64,000 nt of DNA from Selaginella moellendorffii (taxonomy: Eukaryota > Streptophyta > Lycopodiopsida > Selaginellales > Selaginellaceae), in contig NW_003314270.1 of NCBI RefSeq assembly GCF_000143415.4, positions 2,837,823 through 2,901,822 of the forward strand, written 5' to 3'. The position numbers and the translations under genes were made by a program. The notes under the pieces are model-generated. The model was not told the DNA's origin and did no database searches. It saw only the letters and a list, made by a program, of their open reading frames with translations. Each line of letters starts with the position of its first letter. Position 1 is the stretch's first letter. This document shows positions 46,398 through 57,013 of the stretch, in pieces.

Positions 46398-49187
46398 TTA
46401 CTTTACACCCTTGGAGGGAATTATCCCACGATACTCCATTGTGGCCAGCACCTCCACTTCCTTGTCTCTATTCCCAGCCTCGCCGTACATCCTCGCTAGA
46501 AGCACGTACGGACTGGGATTCCCGGGCTCTATCCTCATCAGCGCTTCCGCGGCTTGAGCTCCCAGCTCCAAGTTTTTGTGGATCCGGCAAGCTCCCAAAA
46601 AATTCGTCCAGATCTTCGCGTCGGCCTTGCAAGGCATGTTGTTGAGAAGAACTCGAGCTTGATCCATCTCTCCGGCTCGTCCCAGGACGTCGATCATGGA
46701 GCCATACTGCTCGGAAGTTAGCGTCACTCCACACTCCTTTTCGACAAAGATGAAACACTCCCAAGCATCGTTTGCGAGGCCTGAGTGTCCGCAAGCCGAG
46801 AGGAGCGTCGAGAGCGTCATCCTGTTTGGTTTGACGCCCTCCATTCCCATGTATCTCAGCATCTTCACGGCCTCTTTGCCGCGGCCGGACTTGGAGTAAG
46901 CCGCGATCATCGACGTCCATGCCGCCACTCCTCGCTCGCGGAGAGAGTTAAAGACGCTTCTCGCCTCGTCCAGGCTCCCGCACTGGCCATACATGTTGAC
47001 GAGCTCGTTGCCAGCGACGGGGTTGTGCTCGCCTCCGGCTGCCAGGAGCTGGGCTTGGATCTTCCTGCCTTCGCGGAGGGAGTTCTCCAGCGAGCAAGCG
47101 GCGAGCATGCTGACGAGAGTGATCTGGCTCGGTTTCACGCCTTCCAGCTCCATCTGCCGGAACAAAGACAGAGCTTTGCTCCCCTGTTCCTGCTCGATGT
47201 AGCCTCGTATCATCGATGTCCATGAGACGACGTCTTTGCTCTCCATTTCGTCAAAGAGGCCTCTTGCTCTCTCCAGCTGGTTGTGCTTCCCGTAGACTTT
47301 TACCAGAGCAGTGCAAAGTAGAGCGCTGGAATGCGTGTGGCCTTCGGCTACGACGCGTTCGTGGAGAGCTTCCAAAGTGGCGCTGGAGCAGGCGTCGAGG
47401 AGGCTCATGAACGTGACAGACGTCGGCTTCACTCCCTCGAGTTCCATCCGGCGGAACAGCGAGAATGCTTCCCGGCTACGACCGTCTTCCGAGGCTGCGG
47501 CTATCATAGTTGTCCAAGTAACAACATCCTTGTTCTTCGCGCTCTCGAAGATGTCTCTTGCCTCGTCGATGCAGTGGAACTTCAGGCACATCCTCAGGAC
47601 AGCGTTGTAGAGGAAGTCGTCCACCTCAACCTCCCCAGACGTAAAAATCCGGTTTTGCATAGCTCGCGCGCTTGCCTCGTCGTCGATGGCATCCACCAAG
47701 CTCGTGAAAGTGATGTTGTTCGGCTTGACGCCTTCCAGATCCATCTCTTGCAGAGCCACCAGAGCTTCGTCAGAGTAGCCGTTTTGTACATACGCTGCGA
47801 TCATGGCGCTCCACGAAACAACGTTCCTCTTGGGCATTTTTCCCAGCAGCTTTCGTGCGTAGGCAACAGCTCCCAGCCTGCCAAGCCTGCTGATAAGTGA
47901 GTTCTCAAAGCGTAGTGTATCTTTGAGCCCGCTCTCTCGCAGTTTCTTGTACACCTCCTTGGCCTTGGTAACGCTATCACACGTCCCAAGCAGGCTGATA
48001 AAAGTATTCACATCGGTTGCTTGCGAGAAACCACGGAAGCGATTAAATACCTCCACTGCGAGCTTGTGCTGGCCTTTGAGTGCATGCGCCGCGATCATCT
48101 TGTTTACCGAAGTCGGCCCAATGCTCTGGAAGCTGTCGAAGATCTTCTTCGCTTCCTCAAGCTCCCCGCACCTTGAATACATATCAAACAGTGAGACCTT
48201 AAGATTGTGAACGTTGCAAAGTCCTACCTCTGCGATCATGCCGTGCACTTCACGACCGTACTCGAGCTCTCCAAGCTCCGCACAAACCCCGAGGATAGTC
48301 GTGAAGATAATCAAGCTCGGCTCCCAGCCCGCTCTCCACATACTGTCGAAGCAACGCATCGCGTCACGCAGCCTCCCACACTTCGCAAAGGCCGTCACCA
48401 TAGCCGAGTAGCTCGTCAGGTTCTTGCAAGGAATGGTCTCGAAGACAACAACAGCGGTGTCCAGCAGCCGAAACTTTCCATACATCTTGACGAGCGAGTT
48501 CGCCACCTCCACCAAGGAACCATAGCCCACCTCTTCGATCTGCGAGTGTATCATCCTTCCCTGCGGAACAGCGTCAAAGCTCCCACACACCGCCACCAGC
48601 GTCGTGAAAGTCCTCTCCTGGGGCCTCACACCGTGCTGGAGCATCCGGTAGTAGATCTCCAGCGCCTTCTTACAATGCCCATTCACGGCATTTGCCGCGA
48701 TGAGAAAGCTCCAAGTGTGGCCATTCTTCTCCTTCATCCGCCGGAAGACCCTGTTCGCCTCCCTCACGCTCTTGCACAGCCCATACATCTGGATGAGGAG
48801 ATTGCCGAGGTAGACATCGTCCCCGCGGCCATGGCTGACAATGTGCTCGTGGATTCTCCTCCCATCTTCCAGCGCCGCGGGGCCGCAGCAGCGCTTGAGG
48901 AGGCACGTATAGGCGCCGGAGTCGACCATGTAATCCAGCTGCTTCACCGCGGCACCTAGATTCACGAAGTGATCGCTCTCGGGCGTCGCGCGGCGCTTGT
49001 AGAGGGGAAATTTCCTCTCGGGAAAGACTACATTCTGTGCTAGCTCCAGGGATTCGTCGCCGCCAGGAGGAGAGGATCGAGGGAGCCTGACCTGTTGCGC
49101 GGCAGTGGAGATCATCCGATGCCCTGCCGCTCCATGGCGACGGAATACCAGGACCGATCGAGAGCACATCCGTTTAAACCCTAGCAA
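46398..49187 (-). CDS. PPR protein, P/L/S-type, E class, mitochondrial
   Basis: Intronless, 929 aa. The N-terminus (MLGFKRMCSRSVLVFRRHGAAGHRMI) is Arg-rich and acid-free, typical of a mitochondrial presequence. More than 20 PPR motifs with the usual P-L-S alternation follow, e.g. NGHTWSFLIAANAVNGHCKKA, VVSWSAMIAAYVQNGYSDEA and VVTWTTMIAAASEDGRSREA with 35-36-residue neighbours (LEGVKPTSVTFMSLLDAC). The E domain is present (YGSMIDVLGRAGEMDQARVLL ... IWTNFLGACRIHKN ... YVLLARMYGEAGNRDKEVEV), then the protein stops at GIIPSKGVK. There is no DYW deaminase, so any editing would need a partner. It lies tail-to-head with LEC14B on the same strand (305 bp apart). Confidence 0.92.
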   Translation of the reverse strand: MLGFKRMCSRSVLVFRRHGAAGHRMISTAAQQVRLPRSSPPGGDESLELAQNVVFPERKFPLYKRRATPESDHFVNLGAAVKQLDYMVDSGAYTCLLKRCCGPAALEDGRRIHEHIVSHGRGDDVYLGNLLIQMYGLCKSVREANRVFRRMKEKNGHTWSFLIAANAVNGHCKKALEIYYRMLQHGVRPQERTFTTLVAVCGSFDAVPQGRMIHSQIEEVGYGSLVEVANSLVKMYGKFRLLDTAVVVFETIPCKNLTSYSAMVTAFAKCGRLRDAMRCFDSMWRAGWEPSLIIFTTILGVCAELGELEYGREVHGMIAEVGLCNVHNLKVSLFDMYSRCGELEEAKKIFDSFQSIGPTSVNKMIAAHALKGQHKLAVEVFNRFRGFSQATDVNTFISLLGTCDSVTKAKEVYKKLRESGLKDTLRFENSLISRLGRLGAVAYARKLLGKMPKRNVVSWSAMIAAYVQNGYSDEALVALQEMDLEGVKPNNITFTSLVDAIDDEASARAMQNRIFTSGEVEVDDFLYNAVLRMCLKFHCIDEARDIFESAKNKDVVTWTTMIAAASEDGRSREAFSLFRRMELEGVKPTSVTFMSLLDACSSATLEALHERVVAEGHTHSSALLCTALVKVYGKHNQLERARGLFDEMESKDVVSWTSMIRGYIEQEQGSKALSLFRQMELEGVKPSQITLVSMLAACSLENSLREGRKIQAQLLAAGGEHNPVAGNELVNMYGQCGSLDEARSVFNSLRERGVAAWTSMIAAYSKSGRGKEAVKMLRYMGMEGVKPNRMTLSTLLSACGHSGLANDAWECFIFVEKECGVTLTSEQYGSMIDVLGRAGEMDQARVLLNNMPCKADAKIWTNFLGACRIHKNLELGAQAAEALMRIEPGNPSPYVLLARMYGEAGNRDKEVEVLATMEYRGIIPSKGVK

Positions 49188-49393
49188 AGAGCTAACGAAC
49201 TTGACCGTTTACTATGACTTTTACTTGACAACGTTGACTATCATTGACTTCGAATTACTAGCGGCGAGGAGAGCTTCCTCCACAAAGCCGGGACCGGGCC
49301 CAGGTCGATCGATCGAAATAGAGATCGATTTCAAAACTCAAGGCCCGGAGACTTCGAGCTCCATCTGTAGCGACTTTGCGCTCTGAAAAAAAG

Positions 49394-50248
49394 ATTTTAG
49401 GTGGGTCTCTGGCTGTGGATTCGAACCTGGAACCTTACCAACAATTTTCTTTATTCTAGCCAGATATCCAACAAGTTCCCAAAGCTTCTTAACGTATCTC
49501 TAATTTTGACATGAATCGCAGTCTCTCTCATTGGGCGGGCATGGCGCAGAACTGCCAATCCTTTTCACCTCGTTGTCCGTGAGAGGCTTCGTGATCCCCG
49601 TGCACGACCCTCCCGTGTTCCACGACCCCCCGATGTAGTGATCCGGCGAGAACGTCCGAAAAACCGTGAGTCCCTTGTAGCTCCGGCTGGCGGCGATGGC
49701 GCTCACGGACAGAGTAATTTCTGTAGAGAAGTTGCTCATCAAGGCACCTAATCTCTTGCGAAGTGTTCTTTGGAAGAGCTCCAAGTTTCCTAGCAATAAC
49801 AAGGAAAAAGATTATGAGCATTTATTCACTTGCAAAACTCCACAGCACAGATCAGTACCCGAGATTCAGGCATTGGTGAGAAGTATCACATGAGAGTTTA
49901 GGAGTGTTTGTTAGCAAAGATGTTGCAGATTGGGGATCTTAAACAGCTGCTAGTGCCCAGTGATTGAGTACTTAACTTCAAAGCTGTGACGAAGATTAAC
50001 CTTGACAAATGCAAAGAGTTTTTGTTAGAATGGATCAAAGATCATCTTGCTGAGAAATCCAGGCAAAATGCATGAAATCTCTAGATAATGCTTGTAGTCT
50101 GACAGGACAGTTGAAGAGCAATACTCAATTCCATGCAAAAGTTCTGCTAGCAAACACTCCCATGTCACCAGTGACAAAGTCAATCCCTCTCATTCTCTTT
50201 CCCATTCCAGAAACTCTCAAAAACTAAAAGTTTTAGTTGGGTCTCTGC
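49394..50248. repeat. Two copies of a short motif (TTTTAGGTGGGTCTCTG-like)
   Basis: TTTTAGGTGGGTCTCTG at about 49395-49411 recurs as TTTTAGTTGGGTCTCTG at about 50232-50248, in the same orientation. Each is followed within about 40 bp by a GATT(C/T)GAA(C/T)C sequence reminiscent of a tRNA B-box on the opposite strand. They might be pieces of a tRNA-derived short interspersed element. The span between them contains the TBL fragment. Confidence 0.3.
49500..49740 (-). pseudogene. TBL (trichome birefringence-like, PC-esterase) fragment
   Basis: The minus-strand frame reads ITLSVSAIAASRSYKGLTVF, RTFSPDHYIGGSWNTGGSC and TGITKPL, which matches the middle of TBL/DUF231 xylan or pectin O-acetyltransferases. 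Both the N-terminal GDS box and the C-terminal DxxH box are absent; the frame ends shortly after in unrelated sequence (CPPNERDCDSCQN). It is a truncated fragment, not a full gene. Confidence 0.65.
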
Positions 50249-50318
50249 CAATAATTTTTTTTATCTACTGAGGTAACTCAGATTTGAATCTAAGATCTTT
50301 CGTTTGTTTTTACTGTTA
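49803..50318. other. Unassigned intergenic region
   Basis: A short frame contains DYEHLFTCKTP, loosely like the zinc-binding tail of LINE-type reverse transcriptases (HLFxxC), but isolated and weak. No gene called. Confidence 0.25.
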
Positions 50319-50339
50319 TTATGATTTATGAGGTTCAAG

Positions 50340-51000
50340 TGTATGGACGCACTCCGGATGATTTCTTGCTGCGTTTGGTCCGATCTTACAGCGATTCCAA
50401 GAATTTGGCAGAGGCACGCTCACATCGCTACAACAAGGCATCGAGACAACGATCAACTCATCCGCATGTATGGCAAATGCGGCAGCCCGGAGAATGCCCC
50501 GAAGAGCCCTCGCCAAGCCCAGGCATTGCGCGTGGAATGTAACCATCGCGGCGCTTGCCGAGAATGGGCGCCTCGAGGATGCGAGAAACCTGTTTGATCG
50601 ACTCAAGGCCCAGATTCCATATCGTGGAGGAAAATGATAGACCACGACGCCCGCGCCGGCTATCTCGACCGTTTGCACGACATGTTTGAGAGAATGGGCG
50701 ACCGGGATGCCGTGTGCTGGAACTGCATGCTTACATCTAATGCCCAGAACGGGCATCTGGAGTTGGCAAAAGAACTCTTCAAGATAATGCCACAAAGAAC
50801 CACCGTGACGTGGAGCACGATTATAGGCTCCTTCGCGAGGTCAGGAAGGTGGATGATGCTTACACCTGGATTCTTTCATGCCAGCGCGAGATGCAGTGTC
50901 GTGGATTCTGGAAATCACAGTGCTTGCCCAAATGGGGCATATAAACTGGCCACGTCCTGCGCTAAAAATGGTCAGTTTGACCGTTGGAACGTTATGCTCG
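50340..51000 (+). pseudogene. PPR gene remnant
   Basis: PPR repeats in shifting frames. QLIRMYGKCGSPENA appears near 50458, WNVTIAALAENGRLEDARNLFDRL near 50537-50605 in another frame, and VCWNCMLTSNAQNGHLELAKELFKIMPQRT followed by VTWSTIIGSFARSG near 50715-50845. After that the repeats dissolve. At least two frameshifts and stops separate the parts. The repeat style is the same S-type as the two small intact PPRs in this window. Confidence 0.7.
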
Positions 51001-51240
51001 TAGCACATTCCCTTAAAGGGCTGGACTACTTGATCAATCCCACGGTTAATGGATCCCGGGGAGCTCATTGCCAACATGGCCTGAAGTTCATGCATCGTGT
51101 GCATCCGTTTACGTCTCGATCTCAAATGCTAGAAACGTGTGATCATATTGTATTTCACGAAAGTCTTTTCGCAAATGAACAGAGTTTTTTGCAATTTGTG
51201 TACACGTTAAAAGAGTAGAAGACTTTTTGGACAAAAGCGA

Positions 51241-52347
51241 ATGACCTTAGCGGGGAATCAGCCAGAGCACTCGAGCTTGCTGGAGACCATGTTGATCATG
51301 GTGAGATCAAAAGTTTTGCTACTGGCAGGTTTGATTGTTGCATCAAGCACTTTGGTTTCTCTAGTTGTTGTCTCCAACTGGCACTCTGTCACGTACTTTC
51401 TCCGGCCGTTATGGGACACTCCTCCCAAGCCTTTCAACATGATCACTCACTACTACGCCCAAAACCTGTCAATGCAAGAGCTCTGTGGCTTGCATGGATG
51501 GACTCTCAAGCAAACTCCCCGGCGCGTCTTCGATGCCGTGATCTTCAACAACGAGATCGATCTCCTGGAGATCAGGTGGAGAGAGCTGGATCCGTACGTG
51601 ACCAAGTTCTTGCTGATCGAATCCGACGGCTCTTTCACTGGCAATTCAAAGCCTCTGTTCTTCAGAGACGCTCGCAACAAGAGCGACCGATTCGCCTTCG
51701 CCCAGCACAAGCTCGGCTATTCCGCCGTCCCAAAAGGCCGGAGTCCCCACCCCTTCGACAACGAGTCGCGGCAGCGGGGCTTCATGAACCTCTTGATCCA
51801 ACAATCCGGGATCCAACCGGGAGACCTCTTGATCATGTCCGACACTGACGAGATCCCCAGTGGCCACACCATAGATCTCCTCCGGAGCTGCGACGGACCC
51901 CCACCGATCCTTCACTTGCAGCTCCAAAACTTCCTCTACTCGTTCGACTTCCTCGTGGACACCGGGAGCTGGCGGGCATCCGTGCACGTCTACGGCTGGA
52001 ACAAGCAGTATGGGCACCACCGATGGACGGACGCGATGCTGGCCACGTCGGGGTGGCACTGTAGCTTTTGCCTCCGCACGGCCCGGGACATCGCCTTCAA
52101 GATGATGTCCTACAGCCACGCCGACCGGGTCAAGCGGGCGGAGTTTCTGGAGGAGAGAAGGATCCAGGGGATTGTGTGCCGGGGTGGGGACCTGTATGGA
52201 ATGCTGCCCGAGGAGTATTCATACAGGGAGCTCATCCACAAGATGGGCGATGTACCCCGGAGCTTCTCTGCTATCCATCTGCCGGCATTCCTGCTTAGGA
52301 ATGCCCACCGTTTCAAGTTCTTGCTCCCAGGGAATTGTATCCGGTGA
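51241..52347 (+). CDS. Glycosyltransferase family 17 protein (MGAT3-like)
   Basis: Intronless, 368 aa, or 352 from the ATG at 51289, which sits just before the membrane anchor and is my preferred start. Type II topology: a TM segment [19 protein letters not shown], then a lumenal domain. The GT17 core shows [55 protein letters not shown] (the DxD metal-binding motif), the [14 protein letters not shown] block and [19 protein letters not shown]. Animal GT17 adds bisecting GlcNAc to N-glycans; the role of plant members is unclear, but a Golgi location is expected. No disruption seen. Confidence 0.9.
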   Translation: MTLAGNQPEHSSLLETMLIMVRSKVLLLAGLIVASSTLVSLVVVSNWHSVTYFLRPLWDTPPKPFNMITHYYAQNLSMQELCGLHGWTLKQTPRRVFDAVIFNNEIDLLEIRWRELDPYVTKFLLIESDGSFTGNSKPLFFRDARNKSDRFAFAQHKLGYSAVPKGRSPHPFDNESRQRGFMNLLIQQSGIQPGDLLIMSDTDEIPSGHTIDLLRSCDGPPPILHLQLQNFLYSFDFLVDTGSWRASVHVYGWNKQYGHHRWTDAMLATSGWHCSFCLRTARDIAFKMMSYSHADRVKRAEFLEERRIQGIVCRGGDLYGMLPEEYSYRELIHKMGDVPRSFSAIHLPAFLLRNAHRFKFLLPGNCIR

Positions 52348-52537
52348 AGGAAAGCTCAAGAGCTCAAAATGCCAAATCAGTCCAAAGACTGTATTGACTT
52401 CTAATTGACTACCATTCTGTCTAAAAGGTCTCCGGTGCCCTCTAGACCTCCTTTATTTCCTCCATGAAAGCTTTGGATCTTAGTAATAATACACGTTTTT
52501 CGAGGTACGAGTGTGGGTATTTGTGATAGCCTTGTGA

Positions 52538-54663
52538 TTAGTGCTTCTTCTTAAGAAACTTAGCATACCAGTGGGCTGATTTTTTGGGAATGCGCTTTAG
52601 ATTGTTGTCATACTGAATGTGAATAATTCCCATGCGCACAGTAAATCCCGATATCCATTCCCAATTGTCAAGGAAACTCCACACGAAGTATGCTTGGACA
52701 CGGCATCCATCCCTGCGATAATCACTCTGGAAACTGGATATCAAATTATCAATTAGTCTTACCGTATTGCTCCTACAAGGTTTGTTAAGTACGCTTTTAA
52801 ATAGTCGATCCTGGTCTGATCATCCAGCTGCTGTGCTAAAGTATTTGAACTATTTGTAATATCACTGATCCCTGCGATGCAAATTATGCTCTTTTGAGCT
52901 GATGAGCTACATCAAGTAATCCTGTTATATATATCACTGAAAATGGTACGTACCAGCAAAGATTTTTATTCTTCTTCCTGATCCCAAAAGGAACAACAAA
53001 GAAACTATTGACGTTCCTCCCTATCAGCTTGCCATTCTTTCTATCTGAAAAGGGATATCAATTGTTGATACTAACCGATCAATCATACTAATACTCACCT
53101 AGAAATGCATAGTCAACATCTTTGTAGTAAGCATTTTGGTAGATTGTTTGGGGCGAGCTGAGGAGGTCTCCTTTAACACGAATGTTATTTGGCTTGTCTT
53201 TTACGTAGACGCTGAAGTAGTGATTGATGCCAATGAAATCACACGAGCCCTTCAGCCATTTCTTCTGCTCGGCTGTGAACTTTGGCAGCCTGCTTCCTGC
53301 TTTGGAGGTCATTGCTGGTGGGTACTCTCCATACGTGACAGGATGCAGCATACTAAAAGGTAAAAATGTTAAAAGATAATACCTTGTTGATTTTACCATC
53401 CAAGTTCGAATTCCATGGCTCTTTCTGCTGCAGCTTTGTCTTTCTTGGAGCTAGACACGGGTTCCAGCCATTTTGAATCGAGTGTGATACCAATTGTGCC
53501 TTTCTGGCTAGCCTGCAAATTCACTCGTGAACCTTTGTATTAGAATTCCTTATCAGACCTTGTAACGTTTGGTGTAGATCTCTGTTGCTTTTGCATGGGC
53601 GAGGAGCAAATGGTGAGTGACAGCGTACGGCTCCGTCGACGAGTCACCGCCCGTACAGTTTCCAATCTCCGGGGAGCATCTTCCGGGAGCAAGCAGACCG
53701 ACACCATAGCCATAGAAAGCGAAAGCGTGGGGCTCGTTGAGTGTGATCCAGTCCTTGACTCGGTCGCCAAATGCTTTGAAACATGCCTCCGCGTAAACTC
53801 CAAAGTCAACCCTGTTAATTCCACGGCGTTGCTGTACATGGCTCATAGAACTTACACAATTTGGGGGCTCAAGAATCCTCCATAAGATTTTTCCAGCGCG
53901 TAGGGAACGTCCCAGTGGAAGAGTGTCACATATGGTTTCAAGCCTACAGTCTCATGAATCCAATCAAAAGGTGCCTGCCTTCTAAAACACGAGTAACCTT
54001 TGTTAAGGAGTGCATCGATAACGTTGTTGTAGTGCGCGATTGCCTTTGGATTGACGTGCTGAGTGCCATCTATGAAGCAAGATTAATTCAAAGCTTACAT
54101 GTATATCAGTTTTTGGCATCGGTGTGAACACAAATTACCAGGAAACATGCGAGACCAAGCAATGGAGAGCCTGTATGCATCTGCATTCAAGCTATGAAGC
54201 AAGGAAATGTCTTCCTGCAAGGTTGAACTGATTACTCGCACTAGGCTTTGGAAATTGAATTTAAAGCAATCACACCTTGTAGCGATGGTACTGATCGCTG
54301 GCAACATCTGCTGTGCTTTTATCCACTATCTTGCCTGCATAAATCACACAGACTTGAGTGCTATGGCTATGGGATCATCGAGATTTTACCAGGGATATGC
54401 GCGTAAACATCCCAAATGCTGGGTTGTCTTCCATCTTCTCTAGCTGCACCTTCATACTGCCAGAGCAATACAATGCAATAGCTTTGAAATAATCGCACTC
54501 GCTGGGATAGTTTCTTTATCACCTGATAAGCAGAGGATGCAGCGCCAAACACAAATCCTTTTGGGAAGCTGTCCCTGCTCAGAACATCCTGCATGTTATG
54601 AGATGCATTGCTGCAAATGCAAAGAAGCAACAAGATCACAGATGGGAGCTGTAGACCCATCAT
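52538..54663 (-). pseudogene. GH1 beta-glucosidase gene interrupted by an inverted exon segment
   Basis: Exons on the minus strand: 54523-54663, 54390-54456, 54276-54334, 54139-54214, 53998-54069, 53856-53943, 53559-53811, 53397-53512, 53099-53352, about 52973-53044, 52763-52871, 52538-52712. Phases close except around the break. It has a signal peptide ([15 protein letters not shown]), [27 protein letters not shown], the acid/base Glu in [12 protein letters not shown] and the aglycone-site WSFLDNWEW. The nucleophile motif (I/V)TENG is absent from this strand between VVPFGIRK and GISDIT. It is found on the plus strand at 52896-52945 as ELMSYIK plus NPVIYITENG with its own GT donor. Reading through on the minus strand shifts the frame to a stop, so the gene as assembled cannot make an active enzyme. 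W to C at the HPVTYG exon junction is also unusual. Confidence 0.8.
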
Positions 54664-55715
54664 GGATGAATTCCAAGCAACCAAGACGATGAAGATCGTA
54701 TGTGGTTGTTTTTTAACCAAGAACATGTAATAATAAAATAACGCTGCACATGGCCTCAAAAATCATGGACAGTAGGTGGTTGACATAGGTCTATCACATT
54801 TACTTCTCCTTCTCTTTCACTGTAAAAGTAGGGACATCAGGATGACGTTATTACACGCTCACTTTCTCGCTGAAATGAGACGTGGGGGATGAAAAACGTG
54901 GGATGAAGGGAATAGAAATTGGCATCGACAGTATAATACTAATGTAAAGTTTTTCAGCGTTGGCATATACGATTTGATGAGCAAAGGTATGTTGCAAGAC
55001 TACTATCCAAAATGGTAAGTTACAAATTTTCTAATAGTATAAAAGTAAACTCATTAGTAGCAGTTAGAGGTTCTCTTCCTGAGCTTTGAATCCTAGCAGC
55101 TATTTCTCCAGAGAAGTGTTCACTTACACATTACACCGTAGCGCTGGCTGATAAATTAATGGTGGTTGGAAGGTCTTCCTCCATTGGATATGTTTGAAAT
55201 CCACTTCGGATTATAAAAGTACTCTTAGAGACTTTTTGGCTATGGTAGAGTATGTGAATTGGAGTCTCGTGCTGCTAGTGGGCACTACATGATCTCAGTA
55301 GAATACATCCACACACAAACAGGAATCAGGCTTTTTTCTTCTTTTCATTTTTGCTTCTTTCGCAAGACGCATCAATAACACCCCTTGTAGTGTATAATGT
55401 CCACTTGTGGAGAAGGGGTCCTCAATCTTGGACTTTTTTTATTTTTATTCTCCAGCCTACACAATGTCACGTCCTGTAGCGGTTCTAAAATGGGCGTAAG
55501 CCTGGGCGATCCACACTAGGTCAAAGCCTTTACTGTGATTGCCCTTGCTCGTCATGCTGTTCCCAAGCAGCTCCTGCCATGTCCTTTATCACTGCCCTGC
55601 TGCATCCCAAGAAGTCCCCTACTGATCCGCCGCCCGATCCTCTGTAACAAACCCCTCCCCGCCACGTCAGATCTCCTTGCCGAGTCATCCCTCCACGTGT
55701 TCTGCCTCGGGCTCG
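54664..55715. other. Intergenic region
   Basis: About 1 kb between the GH1 start and the dead BURP copy. Contains the GH1 promoter; short frames only, no recognisable feature. Confidence 0.4.
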
Positions 55716-56345
55716 TTATACTACAACGTCCTCCAATCCAGTACATGCCACATAGTCAACTAGGGCTGACTTACCGTCAACGTGGTCAACAGCGGTGAAG
55801 ATCTGCGTGTTTGGGAGCCAGTGGCACGAGTAGAGCTGGAAGGGAAGCATAATTGAATGGCACGGGACGTTGGGCTCCTCGTCGCCAGCTGGCGTTGTTT
55901 TGCTGATCTTGTCGACTTGACCGCTGGTGGCGTTGAAGATGAAGGCGAGTCCTTGTGGGAGGATGGTCTGGATCACTTTCATGGAGCTCGTCCCCAGCTT
56001 GGAGACGATGAATTCGTGCATGGACTTGATCGAGGAGACGCAGGTGTGGTGCGGGGCGAGGTTGATGGACATGTTGGAGCCGTCTCGGACTCTGAACATC
56101 TTATTGAGCTCGTTTGCGCGTAGGACTTCTCACTACTGGGCCAACAAGATCAAGGACGGGAGCTTTGAATCTAGCGACGCCGCTAGCTTCTGCTCGAAGG
56201 ACGACGCTTCGATAGCCGACCTCACCTTCGACAACTACGAGCTCTCGACATCTCCGCGTAAACAGAAAACAAAGAAAACTTGAAGGAATATCAAAGAGAA
56301 ACAACGAATTTTGCCCGTCCAAGGACGAAGAATGTGCACATGGAG
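55716..56345 (-). pseudogene. Dead BURP-domain gene copy with in-place inversions
   Basis: A duplicate of the intact BURP gene at 57014-57985. On the minus strand, 56110 to about 55735, it reads MFRVRDGSNMSINL, then SSIKSMHEFIVSKLG, then LVDYVA, with the last CH motifs deleted. The N-terminal part of the same exon lies on the plus strand at about 56121-56255 (SHYWANKIKDGSFESSDAA, ADLTFDNYEL). About 50 residues between the two parts are lost. At 56311-56340 the exon 1 region is again in the original orientation. A start codon and full frame are lacking. See the findings for the inversion structure. Confidence 0.82.
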
Positions 56346-56477
56346 CATTTGGTATATATGCGAGCATTTTCCTTCCAATGGTTGGATCTAGCTAAGTTGA
56401 TAGTTTAAAAAACTTAAGCACACAGTGTAATACTTGTTACCAACGATACCTTTGTATCTGTTCGAGCTGACTTCATA

Positions 56478-56553
56478 CGCAGTAAGATGCGGAGGATGAT
56501 AAATCAGCAAGAACCTGAGGACAAGCTTTGAATGTAAGATAAATTAGGCAAAG
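56478..56553 (-). repeat. Duplicate of the PA200 terminal exon region
   Basis: GATGCGGAGGATGATAAATC at about 56487, followed by AGCAAGAACCTGAGGACAAG, matches 58195-58245, which holds the last exon and splice acceptor of the proteasome activator gene. With the BURP copy this shows that one segment covering the BURP gene and the PA200 3' end was duplicated. The reading frame is altered and it is not functional. Confidence 0.8.
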
Positions 56554-56567
56554 AAAATCCCATGTCC

Positions 56568-56590
56568 ATCTATCTATCTATCTATCTATC
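56568..56590. repeat. (TCTA)n microsatellite
   Basis: Five to six TCTA/CTAT units just downstream of the duplicated PA200 end. Confidence 0.85.
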
Positions 56591-57013
56591 AACATGTTGT
56601 TGTAATTGTAACAGGGAGGGAATGCTTTTTAAGAGCTGACAGCACCGTGCCACACGATCAGCGCAACGACAACACAGAGCTTGGGGGCCTCTGCAGAACC
56701 TCCATTACGTTAGTATTGGAGAAAGAATTGCCATGTGTGCAACACCAACTCTCCTACATCCGCTGCTGGCCACAGCTGTGACAGCAATCGTGCTCGTGGA
56801 GTTCTGGAGAGATGAGAGTTTGGCCTGAGAGTTGAGAGCTTCGCCTATGTTTCAGTCCCTAAGGGACATTGTTTGTGAATATATGCCCCCATTAAGCTAT
56901 TCCACACCTTCTGAGAATACTAATTATCTTGTGGGATCTTATAATACATACATTATATGAATACTTATTCTTTTCAAGGGTCAAAAAGAAAAGAAGAAAA
57001 AGTATTAATCCAT

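Noticed and set aside
48207-48959. 250-codon plus-strand ORF within the large PPR gene
   Set aside because: Antisense of PPR repeats; no independent features.
49405-49435. Possible tRNA on the minus strand (sequence like GGTTCGAATCC)
   Set aside because: The B-box-like core is present, but the T-stem does not pair and no acceptor stem, anticodon arm or A-box is found around it.
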